This document shows, piece by piece, positions 1 through 7,454 of a stretch of DNA of 12,008 nt. How positions within the stretch are numbered: position 1 is the first letter of the stretch; every line of letters starts with the position of its first letter. The notes beneath the pieces were generated by a model, which did no database searches, had not been told where the DNA came from, and worked only from the letters and a program-made list of their open reading frames with translations. This stretch comes from CAZFQG01 sp964520785 (GTDB lineage Bacteria > Planctomycetota > Planctomycetia > Pirellulales > Thermoguttaceae): assembly GCA_964520785.1 (NCBI GenBank), contig CAZFQG010000192.1, positions 1 to 12,008 on the forward strand, given 5' to 3'. The position numbers and the translations under genes were made by a program.

Positions 1-634
1 AGTTACGGTTGGCCACGTAGGCGGCGATCTTGAAGCACTTGCTGTGATCAGGGCCCTTTTCGTCGAGGAGCCGGTAAGAGGGCGTCGTGTTGAACTCCCG
101 TTGGGCGAGCTGCTGCAATGACGATTTGTAGTTCTCGCCGATGGACCGTTCGACCGCCGAGTCGATTTCGTCCGATACGTGTGTTTCGACGAAGTCGGAC
201 GCCGCATCGCGCCCCCCGTCCAAGTAGATGGCGGCGATCAGCGACTCGAACACGTCGGCTAGCACCGAGGGGGGAACCGCCGGATGGGTCGTCATTCCCT
301 TGCCGAGAATGAGGCACTCCTCCAACCCCAGACGCTCGCTAATCCGCGCACAGGTCCGGCGGCTGACGACGATAGACTTGATCCGAGTCAATTCCCCCTC
401 GAGATAGTCGGGGTACTCGCGAAAAATCTTCTCGCACACGACCATTCCGAGAATGGCGTCTCCCAAGAACTCCAGACGCTCGTTCGAAGTAAGCCGAGTC
501 GCCGCCCCGGAAGCGTGCGTCAGTGCCGCCTCCAAAAGCCGCTTGTCCTGAAATACGTATCCGATCTTGGCTTCGCAGTCCTCCATTCGAGATGCGAATC
601 TCAATGCGGGACGCACGCTGGTTTCCTGGGCCAT
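1..634 (-). CDS. rnc: Ribonuclease III, 3' end cut off by window edge
   Basis: RNase III cleaves double-stranded RNA during rRNA and mRNA processing. I translated it from the reverse complement: 211 residues are visible before the left edge. The catalytic domain carries the signature NERLEFLGDA (residues 51-60; E52, E55 and D59 correspond to E. coli E38, E41 and D45) and the second acidic pair in LADVFESLI (D127 and E130, matching D114 and E117). The double-stranded RNA-binding domain starts near residue 169 (YKSSLQQLAQ) and continues through GPDHSKCFKIAAYV; perhaps 20-40 residues are missing. I chose the ATG at 634, preceded by a weak GAAG and a run of eight C; the ATG at 586 (MEDCEAKIG) is an alternative, closer to where E. 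coli RNase III begins. A good promoter lies just upstream. The visible part shows no defect. Identity is very secure; only the start is uncertain. Confidence 0.95.
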   Translation of the reverse strand, partial: MAQETSVRPALRFASRMEDCEAKIGYVFQDKRLLEAALTHASGAATRLTSNERLEFLGDAILGMVVCEKIFREYPDYLEGELTRIKSIVVSRRTCARISERLGLEECLILGKGMTTHPAVPPSVLADVFESLIAAIYLDGGRDAASDFVETHVSDEIDSAVERSIGENYKSSLQQLAQREFNTTPSYRLLDEKGPDHSKCFKIAAYVANRN

Positions 635-672
635 TGGGGGGGGTTGCTTCTTCGAAAACTGGTGGGACTATT

Positions 673-706
673 ATTATAAACTAGTTGTTTTCACCCTTGA
701 CGTCAA
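673..706 (-). promoter_or_regulatory. Likely rnc promoter
   Basis: Read on the minus strand, TTGACG (701-706) is followed after exactly 17 bp by TAGTTT (678-683), which overlaps a perfect TATAAT (673-678). The TATAAT itself is 22 bp from TTGACG, so the TAGTTT register is the better sigma-70 match. Transcription would start near 665, leaving a leader of about 30 nt before the ATG at 634. The -35 box lies inside a perfect 12-bp palindrome (696-707). Called from sequence only. Confidence 0.55.
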
Positions 707-707
707 G
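696..707. repeat. 12-bp perfect palindrome, candidate operator over the rnc -35 box
   Basis: CTTGACGTCAAG equals its own reverse complement. It covers the whole presumed -35 hexamer of the rnc promoter, where a dimeric regulator bound to it would compete with RNA polymerase. I cannot name a regulator for this site. Palindromes of this length do occur by chance, so only the location makes it suggestive. Confidence 0.4.
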
Positions 708-1126
708 AGTAAACCCCTATTGATGAGGTTCCACGGGAAGAAGCAAACGCGGCTCGGCCTTGTCCCGTTAAACTAAGATCGGACGGCACCCGCCAAAACC
801 CGGTGGCTCTGACCCAAGCCGCCTTTTGGGGTCATGCAATGCATCTCGTGCCGCTGCTTTGGAACCAGCCGGCCTTAATGTGGGCCAGTTGGCAAAACAG
901 AAAAGAGGGATCGGATGCGGTAAATGGAAGGGAATTTGAGACCCAAAACCTTCCGTCCACTTCAGCGAGTTCCAGGTTTTTGGGGGCGATTCAAGCGGAA
1001 GACGGATTCGCCATCAAATCGAGCCGGATGGGGATCCCCTCCGTCCGCCGCGGGCACGAAGAGACCGGGCAAACTCACGATATCGGCCGACCGCGAGGTG
1101 GCGTCAAATGCCATCACTACGGGGGG
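707..1126. other. Intergenic region between gyrA end and rnc promoter
   Basis: About 420 bp without a recognisable gene. It holds the stem segments at 942-951 and 974-984, a short imperfect hairpin at 811-833 (GACCCAA against TTGGGGTC), the palindrome GGGGATCCCC near 1031-1040, and a possible 50-codon minus-strand reading frame (962-1114) starting 12 bp after the gyrA stop. I looked for tRNA, tmRNA, RNase P and SRP RNA landmarks and saw none. The long plus-strand reading frames entering here are antisense to gyrA. Confidence 0.5.
942..984. repeat. Inverted repeat downstream of gyrA
   Basis: CCCAAAACCT (942-951) is complementary to AGGTTTTTGGG (974-984) with one extra T, leaving a 22-nt loop. 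It lies about 140 bp past the gyrA stop and could mark the 3' end of the gyrA transcript. No clear T tract follows on the minus strand, so it is not a standard intrinsic terminator. Confidence 0.3.
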
Positions 1127-3886
1127 CTACTCTTCAACTTCTTCTGGTTCGACATCGCTTCGCGGAACGCGTTTGACGGCGACGAGGGTGTCGTCTTCGT
1201 CGAGGTTCATGATTCGCACTCCCTGCGTATTGCGGCCGACGACGCTGATGTCGGCCGCGCGGATCCGTTGGAGCTGGCCGCGCGCGGAGATCATCAGCAG
1301 TTCGTCGTCCTCGGTCACGCGGACGCACCCGATGACGGGACCGTTGCGATTGGTCGTCTTGATGTCGCGGAGTCCTTTTCCGCCGCGTTTCTGCGTGCGG
1401 TAACTCCGGGACGAGGACTCGGTCTCTTCCGGTTGTTCTTCTTCGGACGCCGCGTCTTCCGGCTCCGATTGGGGTGCCTCGGCGGCCCCGTTTTCATTTT
1501 CCGGCGCCAGGGCGGCCTCTTCCGTTTCGTCGACCTCCTCGGCCGGGGCATTCGCCCCAAAGGGGGTCCGCTTGCCGTAGCCATTGGCGCAGACGGTGAG
1601 GAGATAGGCGTCTGGATCGGCGGTGACCATGCCGACGACGACGTCGTCTCCAACCAACGTGACTCCCTTGTTTCCCGCCGCGGCGCGGCCCATGGGGCGA
1701 ATATCCGACTCACGGAATCGGATTGCCATCCCCCTGGCCGTGACTAGGACCACTTCGTCCCCCGGCTTCGTGACGACGACGTCGACCAGCTCGTCATCTT
1801 CACGGAGTCTCACGGCGATCAAACCGCGGGAAAGGGGCCGGCTGTACGCGGACAGCTCGGTCTTCTTGACAAGCCCTTTCCGCGAGACGGTCATGAGGTA
1901 ATGTTCAGGGCGGTCGAAATCGCGGACGGCGCGGCAGTCGGCGACGTACTCTCCCTCGGCCAACTCGAGCAGGTTAACGATGGCGCGGCCGCGCCGGTCC
2001 CGCGGCAACTGGGGCAGGCCGTAAACCTTCCGCCAGTAGACCTTTCCAAGGTTCGTAAAGAACAGGAGATAGTCGTGCGTGCTGGCGACGAAGAGGTGCT
2101 GGATGGGGTCTTCGTCCTCGGTCTTGGCCCCCTTCAGGCCCTTGCCGCCGCGGCGCTGCGTGCGGTAGACACTCACCGGAGTCCGTTTGATGTATCCCAA
2201 GGAACTGATCGAAACGACCATCGTTTCTTCGGCGATCAAGTCGTCCATGTCGAGTTCGCCGATCTCCTCGCCGGAAATCTCCGTCCGCCGCGCATCGCCG
2301 AACTTGCGCTTCATCTCGCGGAGGTCTTCCCGAATGATGTCGTGGATGTTCGACACGTCCGACAGGATGCGGTTGTACTCGCGTATCTTCTCGATCAATT
2401 CGCGGTGCTCGCCGCCGAGCCGTTCCTGCTCGAGATTGACGAGCTGACCCAGCGTCATGCGGAGAATGGCGTCCGCCTGGATCGGCGTGAGCGTGTAGTT
2501 CTCGGCGACGCCGCGCTCTTCTTGATAGATGGCGAACCCGTCGTCCCCCAGTGCGCGGTGAAGCATCGCGGCGGGGCACTCGATTTCCATCAACCGGCCC
2601 TTCGCCTCCGCCTGGGTGCTCGACGTGCGGATCACCCGGATGACTTCCTCGATGTTCGCGTGCGCCAGCAGCAGTCCCTCGACCGTGTGCTTGCGCTGCC
2701 GCGCCCTGGCCAGCAAGTGCTGGGTCCGTCGGCGGATGACCGTCACCCGGTGCCGCAGGAATTCCTCCAGCATCCCCTTGAACGTGAGCGTCCGCGGCTT
2801 CCCGTCGACTAGCGCCAGGAAGATGATCGAGAAGGTATCTTGCAGAGGGGAAAACTGGTAGAGCTGGTTCAACACGACGTCCGGATCGGCGTCCCGCTTC
2901 AAGTCGAGAATGAGCCGGACCGGTTCCTTCAAATCGCTCTCGTTACGGATCGCCGAAATTCCCTCGAGGCGGCCTTCGTTCACCAGTGCCGCGATCCGCG
3001 TCTCCACGCGGTCACGCGCCTGCATGTACGGGATCTCGTGGACCACGATCCGGCTGCGGTTCTTCGGCATCTCCTCGATGTCGGCCCGCGCGCGGATGAC
3101 GACCGTGCCGCGGCCCGTGTGATACCCGCGGCGGATGCCGCTGCGCCCGCAGATGATGCCGCCGGTAGGGAAGTCGGGACCGGGGCAAAGCTCCAGCAGT
3201 TCGTCGACCGAGACGTCCGGATCGTCCAACACCCGGATCAGCGAGTCGCAAACCTCGCCCAAATTGTGCGGGGGGATGGAGGTTGCCATCCCTACGGCGA
3301 TACCCTGCGAACCGTTGACGAGCAAATTGGGAAACTTCGAAGGAAGTACGGTCGGCTCCGTGTCCTTCGAATCGTACGTGGGCACGAAATCGACCGTGTC
3401 CATCTTGTAATCTTCGAGCATCAGCGACGCCACCGGCGTCATCCGGGCCTCGGTGTAACGCATGGCCGCGGGAGGCAATCCGGCGATGCAGCCGAAGTTC
3501 CCCTGACCCTTGATAAGCAGGTACCGCGTGTTCCAGTCTTGGGCCAGACGGACCAACGTCGGGTAGATCGCCATGTCGCCGTGGGGATGGTAGCGTTTCA
3601 TCGTCTCGCCGACGATGGCCGCGCACTTGGTGGTAGAGGCCGTGGGACCGAGATTCAGATCGTCCATCGCCACCAGGATCCGCCGCTGAGACGGCTTGAG
3701 CCCATCACGGACGTCCGGAAGGGCGCGGCTGACGATAACGCTCATCGCGTAGGTGAGGTAGCTTTCCTTAAGCTCGTCCTCAATCGCCAGCATGACCAGG
3801 TTCTTTTCCTTCTGATCCTGGTTCGGAACCCCGTCACCGACCGGGGAATCACCCTCTTCAGGGGGAAGTGTATCGTCAGTTGCCAA
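1127..3886 (-). CDS. gyrA: DNA gyrase subunit A
   Basis: With GyrB this subunit forms the type IIA topoisomerase that introduces negative supercoils. The 919-residue product has the conserved start of the breakage-reunion domain (SYLTYAMSVIVSRALPDVR, residues 42-60), active tyrosine Y144 in AAMRYTEARM, and a coiled-coil arm around 380-540. The C-terminal DNA-wrapping pinwheel has the GyrA box QRRGGKG (577-583), which argues for gyrase rather than ParC; a second box-like QKRGGKG (832-838) follows an acidic insertion (about 778-826). It is longer than E. coli GyrA (875) because of this insertion and an acidic N-terminal extension. The start is TTG at 3886, preceded by AAGAAGGGATG: an in-frame stop lies upstream with no ATG or GTG between. 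The residues matching E. coli S83 and D87 are M105 and P109. No gyrB is adjacent. Confidence 0.96.
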   Translation of the reverse strand: MATDDTLPPEEGDSPVGDGVPNQDQKEKNLVMLAIEDELKESYLTYAMSVIVSRALPDVRDGLKPSQRRILVAMDDLNLGPTASTTKCAAIVGETMKRYHPHGDMAIYPTLVRLAQDWNTRYLLIKGQGNFGCIAGLPPAAMRYTEARMTPVASLMLEDYKMDTVDFVPTYDSKDTEPTVLPSKFPNLLVNGSQGIAVGMATSIPPHNLGEVCDSLIRVLDDPDVSVDELLELCPGPDFPTGGIICGRSGIRRGYHTGRGTVVIRARADIEEMPKNRSRIVVHEIPYMQARDRVETRIAALVNEGRLEGISAIRNESDLKEPVRLILDLKRDADPDVVLNQLYQFSPLQDTFSIIFLALVDGKPRTLTFKGMLEEFLRHRVTVIRRRTQHLLARARQRKHTVEGLLLAHANIEEVIRVIRTSSTQAEAKGRLMEIECPAAMLHRALGDDGFAIYQEERGVAENYTLTPIQADAILRMTLGQLVNLEQERLGGEHRELIEKIREYNRILSDVSNIHDIIREDLREMKRKFGDARRTEISGEEIGELDMDDLIAEETMVVSISSLGYIKRTPVSVYRTQRRGGKGLKGAKTEDEDPIQHLFVASTHDYLLFFTNLGKVYWRKVYGLPQLPRDRRGRAIVNLLELAEGEYVADCRAVRDFDRPEHYLMTVSRKGLVKKTELSAYSRPLSRGLIAVRLREDDELVDVVVTKPGDEVVLVTARGMAIRFRESDIRPMGRAAAGNKGVTLVGDDVVVGMVTADPDAYLLTVCANGYGKRTPFGANAPAEEVDETEEAALAPENENGAAEAPQSEPEDAASEEEQPEETESSSRSYRTQKRGGKGLRDIKTTNRNGPVIGCVRVTEDDELLMISARGQLQRIRAADISVVGRNTQGVRIMNLDEDDTLVAVKRVPRSDVEPEEVEE

Positions 3887-4354
3887 GGAGCATCCCTTCT
3901 TTTTTTCTGATAAAACGTGTCGTGTCCACTACGGATATGGGGCATCTACACACCCCGTGTTGCCGGCTGTCGCACGCACCGAAATCCCCTCTATCGGGGC
4001 GTTTTTCGACGCAAATGCGTTCATCGGCCACCCGTCAAAGAACCCTTGCATTGTAGTGGATTGGCTGAGAACCACAAGCGGAGCCAGTTCTCTGGCGTGG
4101 TCTTTTTCCATTCTGATTCCCCCCATTAGACTGGTTGGAGCGTCGTGCATCATTGGTCGGCGGACTGGTTCATCTTGGCGATGGGTCGGAATTCGCGACA
4201 TGACTGTTCGCCGAACGCGACGTACGACAAGCTGACTGGGGTTGAGCCGACCAAATGCCACTGGCGAGACTTCGTCGCGGACATGGTGGAGGAGCCGTGT
4301 CCGGCGGCGAACGGGGCGACTGCGGGTACCGTGCGTCCGCCGGACGGACCCCCC
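3887..4354. other. Gap upstream of gyrA, no recognisable gene
   Basis: This 468-bp stretch should hold the gyrA promoter, but I see no convincing -35/-10 pair. Two small hairpins are visible: CCCC/GGGG (3986-3999), followed on the plus strand by CG and five T, and GTCCG/CGGAC (4335-4349) just past the end of the broken GH43-like gene. Reading frames of 70-133 codons exist on both strands (for example 3929-4261 minus and 3957-4235 plus), but they overlap one another and none resembles a family I know. It may be decayed sequence, like the relic beside it. Confidence 0.4.
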
Positions 4355-4947
4355 CTATTCGGGAAACGACCCTTTGAGGAACGCGTCCAGCGTCCCGCCA
4401 TAATATGCCTCGGCGAGGAATTCGGTGCCGTGCTGGTCTCCCCAGGAGCAGTTGATGATCACTTTTCCATGGTACTCGCAACGGTCGAAATCGGAGTCAT
4501 TGCGGTTCAGGGCTTTCGCGATTTCATCGCGCTCGGAATCCGTTAATCGGGAGTTGGCGATCTGCTTGTCCTCCTCGGAGAAGGCAAGAACCGGGTTCGG
4601 AGGGCCTTTTTTTCCCAGTGAACGAGGTCGCGGCTGCGGACCAGCACCGTCTCCCAGGTCGGCCCCGCGCGCGGCGAGATGGAACATGTAGTAAGCGTCG
4701 TCGAGGTACTCGATAGCCGGGCAGGCGGTGTAGAATTCCTTGGAATAGACGGCTGGTTCGTGAGTATCGTCCAATCGACGAGATTCTTCGACCGGGCGAA
4801 TCGGGTGGTAAAACGCTGACCGACTACTTCCGGCGGCTTTCCCACCTCGAACGCCAGTATGTAGCCTTCGTCATCCCTGCAAACGCTCGAGTTGAATAAT
4901 CCCCAGTCGGGAGTCTTCACCGCGGCCTGAGATTGCCAGGTCTTCAA
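4355..4947 (-). pseudogene. Broken GH43-like beta-propeller glycosidase
   Basis: The coding signal alternates between two minus-strand frames. One frame reads DWGLFNSSVCRDDEGYILAF and continues to NLVDWTI. The second takes over near 4756-4770 (YSKEFYTACPAIEYLDDAYY). The first returns near 4665-4678 (TVLVRSRDLVHWEKK). The second resumes at a seven-A run (4607-4613 on the plus strand) with NPVLAFSEEDKQIAN, ending at a natural stop at 4355. Joined, the pieces read as one protein of roughly 200 residues. The RSRDLVHWE type of motif is typical of five-bladed beta-propeller glycosidases of the GH43 class, which cleave plant or algal polysaccharides. The N-terminus seems missing: an in-frame TGA lies just before the TTG at 4947. 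At least three frame changes suggest a pseudogene, though the last, in a homopolymer, could be a sequencing error. Family assignment is moderate; the exact substrate cannot be inferred. Confidence 0.65.
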
Positions 4948-5118
4948 GTCTTTCGATCAAAAAAGACCGGAACGATCGCGGCATATCGGAAGCAGTGCAT
5001 GGTTCTTTTCCGAGCGGGCAGGGACGAAACGGACCAAGCATGCGCCAATCATAGCGAATCGGCCACCGAATGCCAATCGCGGGAAACCAGGTTCGCGTAC
5101 GCGGCCGGCCGAAGAGAG

Positions 5119-5135
5119 GCAAATCCGCGATTTGC
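5119..5135. repeat. Perfect inverted repeat just after uvrC
   Basis: GCAAATC (5119-5125) and GATTTGC (5129-5135) form a 7-bp stem with a 3-nt loop, beginning 6 bp beyond the uvrC stop. It may help end or stabilise the sirtuin-uvrC transcript. On the minus strand no U tract follows; the run of four T is on the plus-strand side, where no gene needs terminating. Confidence 0.4.
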
Positions 5136-5141
5136 TTTTCC

Positions 5142-6572
5142 CTAAAGCAAATCTTCCGTCTGCCGTTTTCTGCGCAGAATGTGGTGGTAGTGTTGGGCGA
5201 AGCGGTGGGCTTCGTCGCGAACGTATTGCAGCAGGCGCAGCGCGAAGGCGTGGCGGCTCAGGCGGAGGGGTTCTTCCAGATTCGGGACGTAGATCTCCTC
5301 GTCCCGCTTGGCCAGGCCAATGACCGTGGGAGGTTCCAGCCCCACCATCGAAAAGGCGGAAAGGGCCGCGTTGAGTTGTCCCCGGCCGCCGTCGATGAGC
5401 AGAATGTCGGGAAAGGCCTCCCCCGCGTCGTCGAGCCGTTTGAACCGCCGCGCGACGACCTCAAAGATGCTGCCGAAATCGTTGACGCCCTCGACGGTGC
5501 GGATCCGGAATCGGCGGTAGCCGGGGCGGAAGGGGAGGCCGTCGATGAATCGCACGAGGCTCGCGACGGTGTCCTGCCCGGCGATGTGGGCGATGTCGAT
5601 CCCTTCGATGGTCCGCGGGGTCTTCTCCAGGTGGAGGACCTTTCGAAGGCCGTGGAGACCCTTTTTCGGGTCGACCTGAAAGACCTCCGGCTGGACATGC
5701 GTGTCGATCTCGCCCCGTTGGTCGAGCGTTTCCAAGGCGTGTATCTCATCGCGCAACTCGGCGGCCAGTTCGAACCGCAGTTCCGCCGAGGCCTGCCGCA
5801 TTTCCTCCTGCATTTCCTTCAAGAGCGATTTGCGGTTTCCTTCCAGAAGCCGCTGCAAGCGCCGGATCGAGCCGCGGTATTCCTCCTTCGTGATCCGCCG
5901 GTTGCACGGGGCCGTACACTGCTTGATTGCGCCGAGGATACAGGGGCGGTACCATTTCCACCGCGGATCGTCCTCGCGAATATCGAGCGTGCAGGTGCGG
6001 AACTTGAATATCTTCTGCAGGACCCCAATCGCACCCCGCAGACCGCGCGAATTGGCGAAGGGGCCGTAGAGCTTCGTCCCGCGCGGCTTGGGCGTTCGCG
6101 TAACGCGGACCCTCGGGAAGTCCTCCCGGGTGGTGATCTCCAAGTACGGAAACGTCTTATCGTCGCGGAGTTCCTTGTTGTACTTCGGCAGGATGTCCTT
6201 GATGAGCCGCGCCTCGAGCAAGAGCGCGTCGACCTCGCTTTCCGCCTCGATATAGTCGATATCCCATATCTCACGGACGAGCTTCGCCGTCCGGGGTTCC
6301 TCCGCCGCCGCCTTGAGGAAGTAACTCCCGGCCCGGCTGCGGAGGTCCTTCGCCTTGCCGACGTAGATGACCAGCCCCGCGGAGTCTTTCATCAGATAGA
6401 CCCCTGGCGCGTGCGGAAACGAGCGCACCTTGACCGATGCCGGCGTGGAGGTCGGCACCGAGTTCGATCGATCCGTGCTTTCACCGCTACTGATGGAACA
6501 CTCCTCGACAAGACCCCGTTTCGCGCGCCCTGCCGCCTCACCAGGGATGGAATCGCGGCGCCGGCAGCGCAC
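5142..6572 (-). CDS. uvrC: UvrC-type excinuclease subunit, lacks C-terminal HhH region
   Basis: UvrC makes both incisions in nucleotide excision repair after UvrAB finds damage. Domains in order: GIY-YIG nuclease (GVYLMKD 57-63, IYVGKAKDLRSR 69-80) for the 3' cut; four cysteines C194, C211, C219 and C223, matching the UvrC iron-sulfur cluster pattern; UVR motif for UvrB contact (about 247-282); and the RNase H-like nuclease for the 5' cut, with D326 (GIDIAH), D365, D394 (LLIDGGRGQL) and H456 (RDEAH). It ends 20 residues after H456, whereas E. coli UvrC (610 residues) continues with a tandem helix-hairpin-helix DNA-binding region. I believe planctomycete UvrC proteins are often short, so this may be normal there. 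The GTG start is 5 bp after the sirtuin stop, implying one operon. About 50 residues precede the GIY-YIG domain, so the true start may be further in. UvrB and UvrA are not in the window. Confidence 0.93.
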   Translation of the reverse strand: MRCRRRDSIPGEAAGRAKRGLVEECSISSGESTDRSNSVPTSTPASVKVRSFPHAPGVYLMKDSAGLVIYVGKAKDLRSRAGSYFLKAAAEEPRTAKLVREIWDIDYIEAESEVDALLLEARLIKDILPKYNKELRDDKTFPYLEITTREDFPRVRVTRTPKPRGTKLYGPFANSRGLRGAIGVLQKIFKFRTCTLDIREDDPRWKWYRPCILGAIKQCTAPCNRRITKEEYRGSIRRLQRLLEGNRKSLLKEMQEEMRQASAELRFELAAELRDEIHALETLDQRGEIDTHVQPEVFQVDPKKGLHGLRKVLHLEKTPRTIEGIDIAHIAGQDTVASLVRFIDGLPFRPGYRRFRIRTVEGVNDFGSIFEVVARRFKRLDDAGEAFPDILLIDGGRGQLNAALSAFSMVGLEPPTVIGLAKRDEEIYVPNLEEPLRLSRHAFALRLLQYVRDEAHRFAQHYHHILRRKRQTEDLL

Positions 6573-6577
6573 CGAAG

Positions 6578-7417
6578 TTACACCAATGGAGATTCTCCGA
6601 ATGCCGCCTCCAGAAGGTTCGGCAGGACCTTGCCGGCGGGTCCCTGAAGGAAGACGTCACAGTCTCCCCGCCTGGGATTGATCCCGATGACCGGTGCCCC
6701 GGCCGACCTGGCCACGCTCGGGAGCATCGCGGCCGGCATGACCTCGCCGGACGTCCCGACCGACAAAAAACAGTCGCACGTGGTCGCCGCGTTGCGCGCC
6801 AAGGTCCAATCCGGCTCGGCCAGCGGCTCGCCAAAGAGGACGATCGTCGGCCGGTAGGAGCCGCGCCGTGTAATCCCCCACAAGGGGCGCAGCGCGCGGG
6901 CAAGCCGGGCGAATGAAACGTCTTCCGTATCCTTCAGCTTCCCGACCATTTTGGCGAGCGATTCCGTCGAAATTGGACCCAATACCTTGCCGGAATCGCT
7001 CATCCGGCGAAACAAGGAGCCGTGGACCTCGTGGACATTGGAGCTTCCCGCCGCCGTGTGCAGATTATCGATGTTCTGCGTGATCACCGTGACGTTGACC
7101 CGCTTCTCGAGCGCGGCGATGGCCAGGTGACCCGGGTTCGGCCGCGCCGCCAATAAAGGCCCAAACGCGGCCGTGAGGAAGTCCGCCAGCCTTCGCGGCG
7201 AAGCCATTGCAACCTCCGCGAGCCCCTCCGGAGTGGCAAACTGATTAGGAGGAAAGGCCTCCCACAGCCCACCGGCATCGCGAAACGTGGGGATTCCACT
7301 CTCGGCGGAGATTCCGGCCCCCGTGAACACGACGACTTGGCGCGACCGGCGGAGAAGGCGGGCCGCCTTCGCGAGGCTGTCCGAGAAGGAATAAGGTAGA
7401 AGGCTGGGTACGCGCAC
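6578..7417 (-). CDS. Sirtuin-family NAD-dependent deacylase, zinc site missing
   Basis: Sirtuins use NAD to remove acyl groups from lysines. The 279-residue product has the NAD-binding signature GAGISAESGIPTFRD (33-47), TQNIDNLH (113-120), the catalytic histidine H132 in EVHGSLFRR, VLFGEPL (193-199), SVGTSGEV (219-226) and VIGINPRRGD (243-252). The family normally has four zinc-binding cysteines in two CxxC pairs between the catalytic histidine and FGE. Here residues 133-190 contain no cysteine at all, and the only cysteines are C214, C216 and C253. The Tyr/Arg pair that gives E. coli CobB its preference for succinyl groups is also not evident (ADFLTAAF at that place). The reaction and substrate are therefore uncertain. 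The start is GTG at 7417 with a weak GAGAAAG upstream. It lies 5 bp before uvrC, so the two are probably co-transcribed. Confidence 0.88.
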   Translation of the reverse strand: MRVPSLLPYSFSDSLAKAARLLRRSRQVVVFTGAGISAESGIPTFRDAGGLWEAFPPNQFATPEGLAEVAMASPRRLADFLTAAFGPLLAARPNPGHLAIAALEKRVNVTVITQNIDNLHTAAGSSNVHEVHGSLFRRMSDSGKVLGPISTESLAKMVGKLKDTEDVSFARLARALRPLWGITRRGSYRPTIVLFGEPLAEPDWTLARNAATTCDCFLSVGTSGEVMPAAMLPSVARSAGAPVIGINPRRGDCDVFLQGPAGKVLPNLLEAAFGESPLV

Positions 7418-7454
7418 GGCGCGACTTTCTCAAAAATGAGTCGTCGAACTATAC

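Noticed and set aside
803..1747. Long plus-strand frame (314 codons) entering gyrA
   Set aside because: More than half is antisense to gyrA, whose motifs are unmistakable on the other strand; the rest is intergenic and resembles no family. The same applies to the long plus-strand frames at 1901-2812 and 2840-3910.
3929..4261. 110-codon minus-strand frame upstream of gyrA
   Set aside because: It is protein-like in places but lies opposite an equally protein-like plus-strand frame, and neither matches a family I know. There is no good ribosome site.
5070..6647. 525-codon plus-strand frame over uvrC
   Set aside because: It mirrors uvrC codons in antisense. GC-rich genes often leave an open frame on the opposite strand, and the minus strand has all UvrC domains.
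7448..7453. TATAGT as the -10 box of the sirtuin-uvrC operon
   Set aside because: The hexamer 17 bp upstream (GAATGG) is a poor -35 box, so the promoter is not supported as a feature.
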